Assembly (NCBI RefSeq): GCF_025567385.1
Contig: NZ_JAOQJU010000019.1
Span: forward strand, 1-55,195
Length of the DNA stretch: 55,195 nt
DNA from: Claveliimonas acetigenes
Lineage (GTDB): Bacteria; Bacillota; Clostridia; Lachnospirales; Lachnospiraceae
Direction of reading: 5' to 3'
The translations under genes were made by a program, and so were the position numbers. Shown here piece by piece: positions 16,244-25,438 of this stretch (the first letter of the stretch is position 1; every line of letters begins with the position of its first letter). The notes beneath the pieces are model-generated. The model was not told the origin of the DNA. It saw nothing but the letters and a program-made list of their open reading frames with translations, and did not search any database.

Positions 16244-16945
16244 TTATTTTACTTCAAATTTGTAACCGATGCCCCAGACTGTGCTGAGGCTCCAGCCTGC
16301 ATGATCCTTGATTTTTTCCCGCAGACGTTTGATGTGGACGTCAACGGTACGGGTATCGCCTACATATTCATATCCCCAGATTTGATCCAGAAGTTGTTCT
16401 CTGGTAAATACCTGATTAGGGGAGGATGCGAGGAAATATAATAATTCCAGCTCTTTCGGCGGCATATCGACGTTATTTCCATCTACCAGAACAGAATAGT
16501 TGGTTAGATTAATAGTGATTCCCGGATATTCTACACATTTGCCGCGATCCTGGGAAACAGGTTCTTGTCTGGCGGGTTGGTAGCGGCGAAGGACGGCCTT
16601 CACCCTGGCAACCATTTCTTTAGAATCAAAAGGTTTCATGATATAATCGTCGGCGCCCAGTTCTAATCCCAGAACCTTGTCAAAAACCTCACCTTTTGCA
16701 GACAACATAATAATAGGTGTCTGTGATCTGGAACGGATTTCCCGGCATACCTGATAGCCATCAATGCCCGGGAGCATCAAATCCAGCAGGATAAGGTTCG
16801 GCTGGTACGTATCAAAAGCGGTGAGAGCGCTCTCGCCGTCGTGCACCATCATTGTATCAAAACATTCTTTTGTCAAATACAGAGAAATAAGCTCTGCAAT
16901 ATTTTCGTCATCATCTACAATTAAAATTTTCTGTTTTGTTACCAT
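16244..16945 (-). CDS. OmpR-family response regulator
   Basis: A two-domain regulator of 233 residues: receiver domain with acidic pocket DDD (11-13), phosphoacceptor Asp55 (LLDLMLPG) and Lys in IMKPF, then a winged-helix DNA-binding domain ending ...TVWGIGYKFEVK. AGGAGGGG stands before the start. It is the cognate partner of the downstream HAMP kinase and lies 28 bases after mutS2 on the same strand, so it may share read-through transcription. Target genes are unknown. Confidence 0.93.
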   Translation of the reverse strand: MVTKQKILIVDDDENIAELISLYLTKECFDTMMVHDGESALTAFDTYQPNLILLDLMLPGIDGYQVCREIRSRSQTPIIMLSAKGEVFDKVLGLELGADDYIMKPFDSKEMVARVKAVLRRYQPARQEPVSQDRGKCVEYPGITINLTNYSVLVDGNNVDMPPKELELLYFLASSPNQVFTREQLLDQIWGYEYVGDTRTVDVHIKRLREKIKDHAGWSLSTVWGIGYKFEVK

Positions 16946-16973
16946 TTTCCCCTCCTACGATTCATAAAACAAA

Positions 16974-19349
16974 TTATTTAAATTCTACAATTGTGACACC
17001 GGCATCGCCTTCACCAAAGGCGGCAAGGTGGTAGTTCTTTACGTGCTTCTGGCGCTTCAGATAGTTGTGTATGCCATTTCTCAAAGCCCCGGTTCCTTTA
17101 CCGTGGACGATACGGACACTGGAAAGGTGTGCCAGATAAGCGTCGTCCAGATATTTGTCCAGTTCGGCAATTGCTTCATCGACTGTCTTGCCCAGAAGAT
17201 TGATTTCTGTGCTGACAGAGTAGGATTTGCTCATTTTTAATTTGCCCTGAGATGTCCGGCGCATATTCTTAGCAGAATAGGACGGTACTTCCTCTATAAT
17301 CTCCAGGTCGGAAATATTTACCTGAGAGCGCAGAATTCCCATCTGGACGGTCAGATTTCCCTTGGCATCAGGGAGAGAACTTACCGTTCCTGTCAGGTTC
17401 AGGCTTAATACTTTCACGGATTCTCCCAGCTTAAAATCTGAAGGCTTATGCTGTTTTTTGGGCCGCTGTTTTTCAATCGCTACCTTAGAACCTGTGGAAG
17501 CAATCTGTTTTCTGAGCCGCTCTCTTTCCCGTTCCATGTCTGCGGCGGAAACATTTTCTTTGCCGAATTTTCGGAAATTTTTCATGGTTTCATCGGCAAC
17601 TTCCTTAGCTTCCAGAAGGATGGCATGCGCTTTTTCATTGGCTTCTTTTAAAATACGTTCCCGCTGCTCTTCCAGTTTTTCCTGCTTCTTTCTGGTCTCG
17701 GTCTTCAATTGTTCCAGTTCCCGTTTGTAAGCGCTGATTTCTGCCTGCTCTTTTTCAATAGTACGGCGGCTGGACTCCAGGTCGGTAAGAAGGTCCTCAA
17801 AAGATTCATCTTGTTCGGACAAATGTGTTCTGGCTTCATTGATAATATATTCGGGCAGCCCAAGCTTTTTTGATATGGCAAATGCATTGCTCTTTCCCGG
17901 AATACCAATTAATAAATGGTAGGTGGGGCGAAGTGTCTCCACGTCAAATTCGCAGCAGGCATTTTCAACGCCGGGTGTAGAAAGGGCAAATACCTTCAGC
18001 TCACTATAATGTGTGGTTGCCATGGTGCGGATTCCCTGCTGGTGCAGGTGATTCAGAATGGCAATTGCAAGTGCAGCTCCTTCTGTAGGGTCGGTTCCGG
18101 CTCCTAATTCATCAAAGAGTACAAGAGAGTCATTTTTAACTTTCTTTAGAAATGATACAATATTCGTCATGTGAGACGAAAAGGTACTTAGGCTCTGTTC
18201 TATACTTTGCTCGTCGCCAATGTCCGCATATACATCTTCAAAAATACCAAGTTCAGAGCGATCCAGCGCAGGAATATGAAGACCTGCCTGCCCCATCAGC
18301 GTGAATAATCCTACCGTTTTGAGGGATACGGTCTTTCCGCCGGTATTCGGTCCCGTAACAATCAGTAAATCAAAACTGTCTCCTAAAGTAACCGTGATAG
18401 GAACAACTTTCTTTTTATCTAAAAGAGGGTGGCGCCCTTCGCGGATATGGATTCGTCTTTCTTTGTTGAAAATAGGTTTGCTGGCGTTCATGGAGAGTGC
18501 AAGGTTCCCTTTTGCGAAAATGAAATCCAGTTCCGTCAGGATACGGTAATTTGTGCGGATAGGCTCAACATACTGGGCGGCATCTTCGCTTAGCCGGGCG
18601 AGAATGACCTGGATTTCTTCCTGCTCTTTCCCGTACAATTCTTTCAGATCGTTATTTAGCTTCACTACTGCCATCGGCTCGATAAAAAGGGTAGAGCCGG
18701 TGGAAGACTGGTCGTGAATCAATCCCTGCACTTGTCCGCGGTACTCTGCTTTGACAGGGATGCAGTAGCGGTCTCCCCGCATGGTAATAATCGCATCCTG
18801 CAGATAATTGCGCAGAGAACCATTTACCAGACCGGCAAGGGTAGAATGCACCTTATCGTTTAACTGCCCGATAGAGCGGCGAATATGCTTTAATGTACTG
18901 CTGGCGTCATCGCTGATCTCTTCTTCACTGATGATACAAAGGCGAATCTCGGATGCGAGTGCTGTCAGAGGTTCAATCTGTTCAAAATAAACATCCAGGC
19001 AGTCAGCATTCTCATCTGTCGTTTCATGGCGTCCATAAGATTTTGCACGACTGGCTGCTTCCAGTAATTTGCAGATTCGAAGCAGTTCGCCGGCTCCCAG
19101 AGCGGCGCCGATTTCCAGACGTTTCATGGAGTCCTCCACGGGATAACAGCCACTGAGGGAGAGACGGCCTTTTTTCACAATCCGGGTAAATGCAGCAGCG
19201 GTCTGCTCCTGGGCAGTCTCGATTTTAGCCAAATCGGTCATTGGTTTTAAATAGCGGCATTTCTTCTCTCCACCGGGAGTAGTCGCCTCTTCTGTAAGTA
19301 AATCCATTATTTTATTGTATTCTAATTTTGTTAATGTTTTTTTGTTCAT
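16974..19349 (-). CDS. mutS2: Endonuclease/ribosome-rescue factor MutS2
   Basis: MutS2 of 791 residues: clamp/lever helices, MutS-type ATPase with Walker A GPNTGGKT and Walker B LVLFDELGAGTDP, a long coiled coil (residues about 510-620), a KOW-like segment and the C-terminal Smr nuclease domain (INLLGKTVDEAI...IVHGKGTGALR). In Bacillus the homologue acts on collided ribosomes or recombination intermediates. I chose the ATG with AGGTGAAG in front over an in-frame GTG three codons upstream. It is the first gene of the minus-strand run with the two-component pair. Confidence 0.95.
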   Translation of the reverse strand: MNKKTLTKLEYNKIMDLLTEEATTPGGEKKCRYLKPMTDLAKIETAQEQTAAAFTRIVKKGRLSLSGCYPVEDSMKRLEIGAALGAGELLRICKLLEAASRAKSYGRHETTDENADCLDVYFEQIEPLTALASEIRLCIISEEEISDDASSTLKHIRRSIGQLNDKVHSTLAGLVNGSLRNYLQDAIITMRGDRYCIPVKAEYRGQVQGLIHDQSSTGSTLFIEPMAVVKLNNDLKELYGKEQEEIQVILARLSEDAAQYVEPIRTNYRILTELDFIFAKGNLALSMNASKPIFNKERRIHIREGRHPLLDKKKVVPITVTLGDSFDLLIVTGPNTGGKTVSLKTVGLFTLMGQAGLHIPALDRSELGIFEDVYADIGDEQSIEQSLSTFSSHMTNIVSFLKKVKNDSLVLFDELGAGTDPTEGAALAIAILNHLHQQGIRTMATTHYSELKVFALSTPGVENACCEFDVETLRPTYHLLIGIPGKSNAFAISKKLGLPEYIINEARTHLSEQDESFEDLLTDLESSRRTIEKEQAEISAYKRELEQLKTETRKKQEKLEEQRERILKEANEKAHAILLEAKEVADETMKNFRKFGKENVSAADMERERERLRKQIASTGSKVAIEKQRPKKQHKPSDFKLGESVKVLSLNLTGTVSSLPDAKGNLTVQMGILRSQVNISDLEIIEEVPSYSAKNMRRTSQGKLKMSKSYSVSTEINLLGKTVDEAIAELDKYLDDAYLAHLSSVRIVHGKGTGALRNGIHNYLKRQKHVKNYHLAAFGEGDAGVTIVEFK

Positions 19350-19414
19350 AATCTTCACCTGTCCCTATTCTAACGTATTTTATTTATAAAGGAAAGGACA
19401 ATATTGAATATTTA

Positions 19415-19444
19415 TTGAACTCACAATGTCTGATATGCTATACT
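19415..19444 (+). promoter_or_regulatory. Promoter of the HtrA-like gene
   Basis: TTGAAC, 18 bases, TATACT with a TGC extension just before it. It is divergent from mutS2 and followed by AAAGGAG 10 bases before the ATG. Confidence 0.6.
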
Positions 19445-19475
19445 GAAAAAAGGATCGTAAAGGAGAAAAGGCGGC

Positions 19476-20759
19476 ATGGAATACAAAGAACCACAGAATC
19501 GGGAAAACGATTCTGAAACACAGGAAAAAGAAGAATATTCTTTTATGCAGGAGACGATTAAAGACGAGGCAGGCGCCGGAAAGAAGTGGCGGAATCTGGT
19601 TGTAAGATATGTCGGACTCGGTCTTATTTTCGGGGCGGCATCCTGTTTGGGATTCTATGCAGTTAAGCCAGTTATAGAAGAGAAATTTCAGGGCGATCCG
19701 CAGGAAGTGGAACTTCCGGAAGAAGAGGAAGAAGAAGTTACGCAAGAAGAAGATATAGAACCGGCAGAAGAACAGGCTCCGGCTCTCACCATTGAGGATT
19801 ACCGGGAAATGAACCAGGCACTTTATGAGGTGGCGGATACGGCAGGCAGGAGCGTAGTGGAAATCACGGGTATACACAGTGGCCAGGAGTGGAAAAACGA
19901 GGCATATGATGAAAAAAACAGCGCAGCGGGCGTGATTGTATTTGACAATGGACAGGAAATTCTTATTTTTGGGAAAAGTTCCGTGGCAGAAGGGGCGGAA
20001 AGCCTGACGGTGACATTTGCAGACGGGAAGGTATATCCGGCAGAGCTGAAACAGAAAGAAGAGATACTGGGATTTGCTATCTATTCCGTGGAAAAAAGCA
20101 ATATGGAAGAGTCTGCGAGAGAGCAGATTCAGGTGGCTGTCCTGGGAAGTTCCGGCTCCGTGGGTAAAGGCGACGGAGTGATTGCACTTGGGAAACCCTT
20201 CGGTTATTATGGATCTGTAGGCTATGGAGTCCAGGCATCTGTAAAAAACCAGGTGGTAAAAGAAGATGGAGAATATGGAATCCTGTGTACGGATATTCCG
20301 GCGACGGAAAATGGTACGGGGATTCTGGTGAACCTGCAAGGTGAAGTTGTGGGGATGATAGACCAGAGCATTTCCGATAAGGACAGCATGAAGTTGGTGA
20401 CAGCCTATGGTATTTCTGATTTGAAAGATATCATAGAGCTTCTGTCAAATGGAAAAACAGTTCCTTATATTGGGATTAAGGGGGTTACGGTTACAGAGAC
20501 GCTTGCAGAGCAGCAGAAGATTCCTAAAGGAATCTATGTGCAGGAGGTGGAAGTTGACTCGCCTGCCATGAAAGCGGGAATCCAAAGCGGCGATGTGATA
20601 AACTGTATTGGCGGTGAAAGTATTACGACTTTGGATGCGTATCATGAAAAGCTGATGAAGTGCCGGGAAGGACAGAAGGTGGAGATTACCGGTATGCGGC
20701 AGGGAGCTAACGGATATGTGGATATTGAATTTTCAATTATAATAGGAAATAAAGAATAG
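19476..20759 (+). CDS. HtrA/DegP-like PDZ protein lacking the catalytic triad
   Basis: A membrane-anchored trypsin-fold protein of 427 residues. A cytosolic head, one membrane helix (about 45-65), an acidic Glu-rich linker, a protease-like domain (about 108-320) and a PDZ domain (about 330-420, GIYVQEVEVDSPAMKAGIQSGDVI). The fold is recognised by GVIALGKPFGYYGSVGYG and GILVNLQGEVVGM. The triad is lost: where HtrA has a His (TNxHV) this has ILIFGKSS; where it has the Asp (DLAVL) this has LGFAIYS; and GNSGG is replaced by ENGTG. It is thus likely a non-catalytic scaffold or chaperone at the outer face of the membrane. A YhaM-like gene follows after 14 bases. Confidence 0.8.
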   Translation: MEYKEPQNRENDSETQEKEEYSFMQETIKDEAGAGKKWRNLVVRYVGLGLIFGAASCLGFYAVKPVIEEKFQGDPQEVELPEEEEEEVTQEEDIEPAEEQAPALTIEDYREMNQALYEVADTAGRSVVEITGIHSGQEWKNEAYDEKNSAAGVIVFDNGQEILIFGKSSVAEGAESLTVTFADGKVYPAELKQKEEILGFAIYSVEKSNMEESAREQIQVAVLGSSGSVGKGDGVIALGKPFGYYGSVGYGVQASVKNQVVKEDGEYGILCTDIPATENGTGILVNLQGEVVGMIDQSISDKDSMKLVTAYGISDLKDIIELLSNGKTVPYIGIKGVTVTETLAEQQKIPKGIYVQEVEVDSPAMKAGIQSGDVINCIGGESITTLDAYHEKLMKCREGQKVEITGMRQGANGYVDIEFSIIIGNKE

Positions 20760-20773
20760 AAAGAGGCAGACAT

Positions 20774-21721
20774 ATGAGGTACATCAATACCCTGAGAGAG
20801 GGAGAAACAATCAGGAATATTTATTTATGCAAAGGGAAGCGGTCGGCGGAGACAAGGAACGGGAAACCGTACGATAACCTGATTTTACAGGATAAGACAG
20901 GAACCTTGGACGGGAAAGTATGGGATCCAAATTCCGGCGGGATTGCAGATTACGACGAGATGGATTTTGTAGAAGTATATGGAGAGGTCATCAGTTACAA
21001 CAACGCACTCCAGCTTAACATCAAACAGCTGCGAAAAGCGTATGAGGACGAATATAATCCGGCAGATTACATGCCTACCACAGAAAAAAGTACGGAAGGG
21101 ATGTATCAGGAACTGCTTGCTTATGGCAGGCAGGTAAAAAACCCGTATCTCAGGGGAGTTATCGAGTACTATTTTGAAAAAAATGAGGCATTTATCAAGA
21201 CGTTTAAAGGACATTCAGCAGCAAAGACGGTTCATCACGGATTCGCCGGAGGATTGCTGGAACATACGCTCAGCGTAGTAAAATTCTGTGAGTACATGGT
21301 ATCTGCGTATCCAATTCTGAATAAAGACCTGTTGTATACAGCTGCAATGTGTCATGACATCGGGAAGACGAAAGAACTCTCTGCCTTCCCGGAAAATGAT
21401 TATACAGACGATGGACAGCTTCTGGGGCATATCATAATCGGCGTTGAAATGGTAGGAGATGCTATTCGCACGATGCCGGAATTCCCGGAAAAACTGGCCA
21501 GCGAGCTGAAGCACTGCATCATCGCCCATCATGGCGAGCTGGAGTATGGTTCCCCAAAAAAACCGGCTTTAGCAGAGGCGATGGCGCTGAATTTTGCAGA
21601 CTGTACAGACGCAAAAATGCAGACTCTGACAGAGATATTTAAAGATAAGAACGGGAAAGACTGGATAGGGTATAACCGTCTCTTTGAGACGAATTTACGG
21701 AAAACATCGTTAGAGACGTAG
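20774..21721 (+). CDS. yhaM: 3'-5' exoribonuclease, YhaM-like
   Basis: A protein of 315 residues with an N-terminal OB-fold nucleic-acid-binding domain (LQDKTGTLDGKVWDPN) and a C-terminal HD phosphohydrolase domain with the metal ligands in HHGFAGGLLEHTLSV, CHDIGKTKEL and IIAHHGELEYG. This is the layout of YhaM/CBF1, which shortens RNA (and single-stranded DNA) from the 3' end. It sits between the HtrA-like gene and rlmD in an apparent operon with gaps of 13-14 bases. Substrate preference cannot be read from the sequence. Confidence 0.88.
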   Translation: MRYINTLREGETIRNIYLCKGKRSAETRNGKPYDNLILQDKTGTLDGKVWDPNSGGIADYDEMDFVEVYGEVISYNNALQLNIKQLRKAYEDEYNPADYMPTTEKSTEGMYQELLAYGRQVKNPYLRGVIEYYFEKNEAFIKTFKGHSAAKTVHHGFAGGLLEHTLSVVKFCEYMVSAYPILNKDLLYTAAMCHDIGKTKELSAFPENDYTDDGQLLGHIIIGVEMVGDAIRTMPEFPEKLASELKHCIIAHHGELEYGSPKKPALAEAMALNFADCTDAKMQTLTEIFKDKNGKDWIGYNRLFETNLRKTSLET

Positions 21722-21734
21722 TGGAGTAACAGTT

Positions 21735-23402
21735 ATGCAGAAAAATGATTTGGTTACAGTAATAATTGAAGATATAGGAATTCATGGAGAGGGTATAGGC
21801 AAGGTTGATGGCTATACCCTATTTATTAAGGATGCGATTATCGGTGATGTGGTAGAAGCAAAGGTCATGAAAGCTAAAAAAAATTATGGCTATGCCCGGT
21901 TGATGCGCATTGTGAAGCCGTCAAAGCACCGTGTTGAGCCAAAATGCAGGTTTGCCCGGAAATGCGGCGGATGCCAGATTCAGGAAATGGACTACGAAAA
22001 GCAGCTGGAATTTAAACAAAAAAAAGTATGGGGGAATCTGGAACGAATTGGCGGATTCACACCGGAATTTCTGGAACGGACAATGGAGCCGATAATAGGG
22101 ATGGATGAACCCTTCCATTACCGGAATAAAGCACAATTCCCTTTTGGCACCGGAAAAGACGGACAGCCCGTGACAGGCTTTTATGCGGAGCGGACGCATG
22201 ATATTATTGCCAATACGGATTGCGCGCTCGGAGTGGCGGAAAACCGGGAAATTTTAGAGACGGTGCTTTCGTTTATGAAAAAATATAAAATTCCTTCCTA
22301 TGACGAAAAGACCGGAAAAGGACTAATTCGGCATGTTCTGATTCGCTATGGATTTGCAACAAAAGAAATCATGGTATGCTTCGTGGTAAATGGTTCCACC
22401 CTTCCACATCAGGAAGAGCTGCTTAAGCAGTTGTGCAAAATGAAAGGAATGACAAGTATCACGCTAAGTCCGAATACAAAACGAACCAATGTGATCATGG
22501 GAGATTCCTATAAAATACTCTGGGGACGGGGATATATTACAGATTATATCGGTGCTGTGAAATATCAGATTTCACCGCTTTCTTTCTATCAGGTCAACCC
22601 TGCACAGACAGAGAAACTATATGGACTGGCGTTGGATTATGCATGTCTCACAGGTAAAGAAATTGTTTGGGATCTGTACTGTGGCATCGGAACAATCTCC
22701 TTATTCCTTGCGCAGAAAGCGAAGGAAGTCCACGGTGTGGAAATTGTGCCTCAGGCAATTGAGGATGCACGGCAGAACGCACAGCTTAACGAAATCGAAA
22801 ACGTGACTTTTTATACCGGTAAGTCAGAAGAAGTACTGCCGGAGTATTATGATAATTACGCAAAAGAGCATCCGGGTAAAAGCGCGCACGCCGACGTGAT
22901 TGTGGTGGATCCGCCCCGGAAAGGCTGTGAGGAGACGTTGCTGCGGACGATGTTGGAGATGAAGCCGGAACGGATTGTGTATGTGAGCTGTGACTCCGCA
23001 ACACTGGCAAGAGATCTGAGGTATCTGTGCGAGAGCGGAGAGTATGCGCTGGTGAAGTGGCGGACAGTGGACCAATTCCCGATGAGTGTGCATGTGGAAA
23101 CGGTTGTTCTTTTGTCCCAACAAAAACCAGATGACACGATAGAGATCGACTTAGACCTGGACGAGCTGGATGCTACCAGTGCCGAGTTGAAGGCAACCTA
23201 TCAGGAAATCAAAGATTATGTGCTGAAAGAATTTGGCTTGAAGGTTTCAAGTTTATATATTTCTCAGGTAAAACGCAAATGTGGAATTGAAGTGGGAGAA
23301 AACTATAATCTTCCAAAATCAGAAAATGCAAGAGTTCCACAATGCCCGAAAGAGAAAGAAGATGCTATCAAGGCTGCCCTGAAATATTATGCGATGATCT
23401 AA
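21735..23402 (+). CDS. rlmD: 23S rRNA (uracil-C5)-methyltransferase RlmD with C-terminal tail domain
   Basis: A protein of 555 residues: TRAM domain (about 5-62), 4Fe-4S ligands CRFARKCGGC, then an SAM-dependent methyltransferase with WDLYCGIGTISLFLA, the VVDPPRKGC catalytic region and YVSCDSATLARDL (nucleophile Cys). The methyltransferase ends at VHVETVVLLSQQ, where most RlmD proteins stop. Here the frame continues for about 90 residues (ELDATSAELKATYQEIKDYV...ALKYYAMI). This tail has the same order of motifs as the stand-alone protein at 53520-53885: TY..I..YV, a GLKV/GFKV segment, YI..VKR and KEK..AI..ALKY. The tail is likely an adapter or an evolutionary scar of integration events behind rlmD. 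Confidence 0.9.
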   Translation: MQKNDLVTVIIEDIGIHGEGIGKVDGYTLFIKDAIIGDVVEAKVMKAKKNYGYARLMRIVKPSKHRVEPKCRFARKCGGCQIQEMDYEKQLEFKQKKVWGNLERIGGFTPEFLERTMEPIIGMDEPFHYRNKAQFPFGTGKDGQPVTGFYAERTHDIIANTDCALGVAENREILETVLSFMKKYKIPSYDEKTGKGLIRHVLIRYGFATKEIMVCFVVNGSTLPHQEELLKQLCKMKGMTSITLSPNTKRTNVIMGDSYKILWGRGYITDYIGAVKYQISPLSFYQVNPAQTEKLYGLALDYACLTGKEIVWDLYCGIGTISLFLAQKAKEVHGVEIVPQAIEDARQNAQLNEIENVTFYTGKSEEVLPEYYDNYAKEHPGKSAHADVIVVDPPRKGCEETLLRTMLEMKPERIVYVSCDSATLARDLRYLCESGEYALVKWRTVDQFPMSVHVETVVLLSQQKPDDTIEIDLDLDELDATSAELKATYQEIKDYVLKEFGLKVSSLYISQVKRKCGIEVGENYNLPKSENARVPQCPKEKEDAIKAALKYYAMI

Positions 23403-23433
23403 GGACATCGCTGATTTCAAGGAGGAATAACAC

Positions 23434-23805
23434 ATGAAAAGTACATTTGAAAAAATGGGTGGAACCTACACACTTGGCGCAGACGGAATTTACTATCCGA
23501 ATCTTGTCAGTACAGATGAAGAACCGCATTATGGGAAATATGGAATGATGCGGAAAACATATCTGAAAGAGCATCGTCCGGCAATGTATTCACTGTATAT
23601 GCTGGAAGACAGACTGACAGAACATCTGAATACTGTGGACGATGAAGCACAGGAGAGAATGGATATTCTGGTGAGTCAGATGATGGAAAAACAAGCTATT
23701 ACGGAAGAATTGAAAGCCTATGACCATATGGAATGGGTCAGGGCGGTGAATAATATCCGAAATGCAGCAGAAGAGATTGTGTTGAAAGAATTAGTGTATA
23801 TTTAA
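23434..23805 (+). CDS. TnpV-like transposon protein
   Basis: A protein of 123 residues matching TnpV of Tn4451-like elements: MKSTFEKMGGTY start, PHYGKYGMMRKTYLKEHRP centre, QERMDILVSQMMEKQAITE and an ending EWVRAVNNIRNAAEEIV. Its function is unknown. It starts 31 bases after rlmD, behind AAGGAGG, and marks the left end of the accessory region. The terminator at 23813 follows directly. Confidence 0.85.
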   Translation: MKSTFEKMGGTYTLGADGIYYPNLVSTDEEPHYGKYGMMRKTYLKEHRPAMYSLYMLEDRLTEHLNTVDDEAQERMDILVSQMMEKQAITEELKAYDHMEWVRAVNNIRNAAEEIVLKELVYI

Positions 23806-23812
23806 AGCGTGG

Positions 23813-23834
23813 AAAGCTCCTTCGGGAGCTTTTT
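23813..23834 (+). terminator. Intrinsic terminator after tnpV
   Basis: AAAGCTCC-TTCG-GGAGCTTT with continued T-run; a stable UUCG tetraloop hairpin. Confidence 0.92.
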
Positions 23835-23936
23835 GCTGCTTATAAGATAATTTCCGTTGGAGATTGTGATTTAACGGTTTGATTTATAAAACTGGCAATG
23901 ATACAATTAATATAATTTGAAAGAAAGCAGAGTGAA

Positions 23937-24250
23937 TTGATTGTTGAAGATGACAAAAATTAAATGATGGAATATGTCTGGCTTTAAAGAAAGATGCTTA
24001 TTTCTTTTATCATTGCAGAAGGCTAGAGAAATCGTGAAAAGGGAAGATATCATATTGATTTTATTAAATGTGGACTTGCCGGATGAAAATGCATTAATTT
24101 TGTAAGAGAAATCAGGAAAAATAGTCAGGTAGCGATTATTCTTCTTACTGTAAATAACATGGAAGTAGGTATTGTGCAGGATTGGAAACTGGGCGAATGA
24201 CTATATTATGAAGCCATTTAGACAATGGTTCTGCGTGCAAGAGTGTCTGT
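23937..24250 (+). pseudogene. Decayed response-regulator receiver gene
   Basis: In shifting frames the stretch reads like an OmpR-type receiver: LIVEDDKN near 23940, ICLALKKDAY, then REDIILILLNVDLPDENA around 24040-24090, RKNSQVAIILLTVNNMEV around 24115-24165 and DYIMKPF near 24200. These are the acidic pocket, phosphoacceptor loop and Lys-Pro-Phe of a receiver. Several single-base indels and stops (TAA after DDKN, TAA near 24100, TGA near 24199) destroy it, and no DNA-binding domain is left. It fills most of the 515-base gap between tnpV and the next gene. Confidence 0.75.
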
Positions 24251-24320
24251 GTAGTTTAGAAATAAAGAACATACTATCAAATTGTCTTAAAAACATCTAA
24301 TAGGAGGGTAAAGGTTAACC

Positions 24321-25421
24321 ATGATAAATAGAGAAATATTTACAGAAAGTCCAGAAGATGATTTGTGGCGAGAACTACTGCAATACTCATATCGGGCGAA
24401 CGTTTCAAGATATTTAAAGGAACATTCCTTGGATGAGGATGAAGATACAATAAACACAATTATTGGGTCTTTCCTGCAGGCAAATGAATATTTTAAAGCA
24501 AGTAAGAGTGCAAATCTTCAGATATCGCCGTTACTTTTGTATTATGGAGCAACTAATCTGCTATTGGGATTGACTTCATTGATGACAGGTAAGAGACCTG
24601 AAATAAAAAATCATGGCATGACAGCAATAGATTCTACAATAAGTACATATATCGCAGAGGCTAATGTTGTTTTTGGAGATCCTAATACTGGAGGTATACA
24701 TCAATTTGCTAGAATACTAGGGTTCGAAAAGGATTTGACAAAGTGTGGTGAATGGAAGATGATGGATTTCTTATCATCTATTGTTGAAATCGATCAGGAT
24801 TATAGAAAATGTTATGCACAAGAAAATGGTAATACGCTTCTTCTTGACCTTTTTAATACACCAACGGGAACAATCGAACGATTATATTTAAACAAAAATA
24901 AGGTTGAAGCTATTAGTGCAGTTTTAAATAATGTTGAGGGTTTTGAGAAAAATTATCTTCTACCGCAAGTAGGACATGAACGTGAATCAGACAGGGATTA
25001 TCTTATCTTAAGGAAAAAGATGTCCGGAAAAGACATAAAAAGGATTTCCTTTTCCGGACAGCCTTATTTACAAGCTGGTTTTATAAAGAATGGACAGTTG
25101 ATTACATTGCCGCCTTTGTTCAATATGTATGCAGCGCTTTTTATTATGGGATCGCTTTGCCGTTATCATCCAGAAAAATGGGGACCATTTGTACTAAATG
25201 ATGAAACTGGCGAACGACTTCTGTTTGAGAAATTCTTGTATCTATCAAGGAGAATTATACCGAATATCGTTCTTAACCTATTAAATAACGATAATGTGGT
25301 TTATGTTACTCAAAAATACTCAATTAATGAAACCATTAAGCATGTGGGTGAACATGAGATAAAAGAACTTATACAGAAAGAACTATATGCTGCAGAAGAA
25401 AAACGCAGATTAAAGAGATAA
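24321..25421 (+). CDS. YaaC-like protein
   Basis: A soluble protein of 366 residues. The stretch QISPLLLYYGATNLLLGLTSLMTGKRPEIKNHGM (LLLYYG...HG) is the hallmark of the YaaC-like family, as is the later PLFNMYAALFIMGSLCRYHPEKW. The function of the family is unknown. A GGAGGG lies 13 bases before the ATG and AAAGG six bases before. It is followed after five bases by a SEC-C gene of similar AT-rich composition; the pair probably acts together, placed between tnpV and a mobilisable element as cargo would be. Confidence 0.6.
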   Translation: MINREIFTESPEDDLWRELLQYSYRANVSRYLKEHSLDEDEDTINTIIGSFLQANEYFKASKSANLQISPLLLYYGATNLLLGLTSLMTGKRPEIKNHGMTAIDSTISTYIAEANVVFGDPNTGGIHQFARILGFEKDLTKCGEWKMMDFLSSIVEIDQDYRKCYAQENGNTLLLDLFNTPTGTIERLYLNKNKVEAISAVLNNVEGFEKNYLLPQVGHERESDRDYLILRKKMSGKDIKRISFSGQPYLQAGFIKNGQLITLPPLFNMYAALFIMGSLCRYHPEKWGPFVLNDETGERLLFEKFLYLSRRIIPNIVLNLLNNDNVVYVTQKYSINETIKHVGEHEIKELIQKELYAAEEKRRLKR

Positions 25422-25438
25422 TTAAGGTGGTGATAACA

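Noticed and set aside
19380..20339. A 319-codon frame on the minus strand
   Set aside because: It is fully antisense to the HtrA-like gene, is rich in Phe/His/Cys typical of a shadow frame and lacks a ribosome site.
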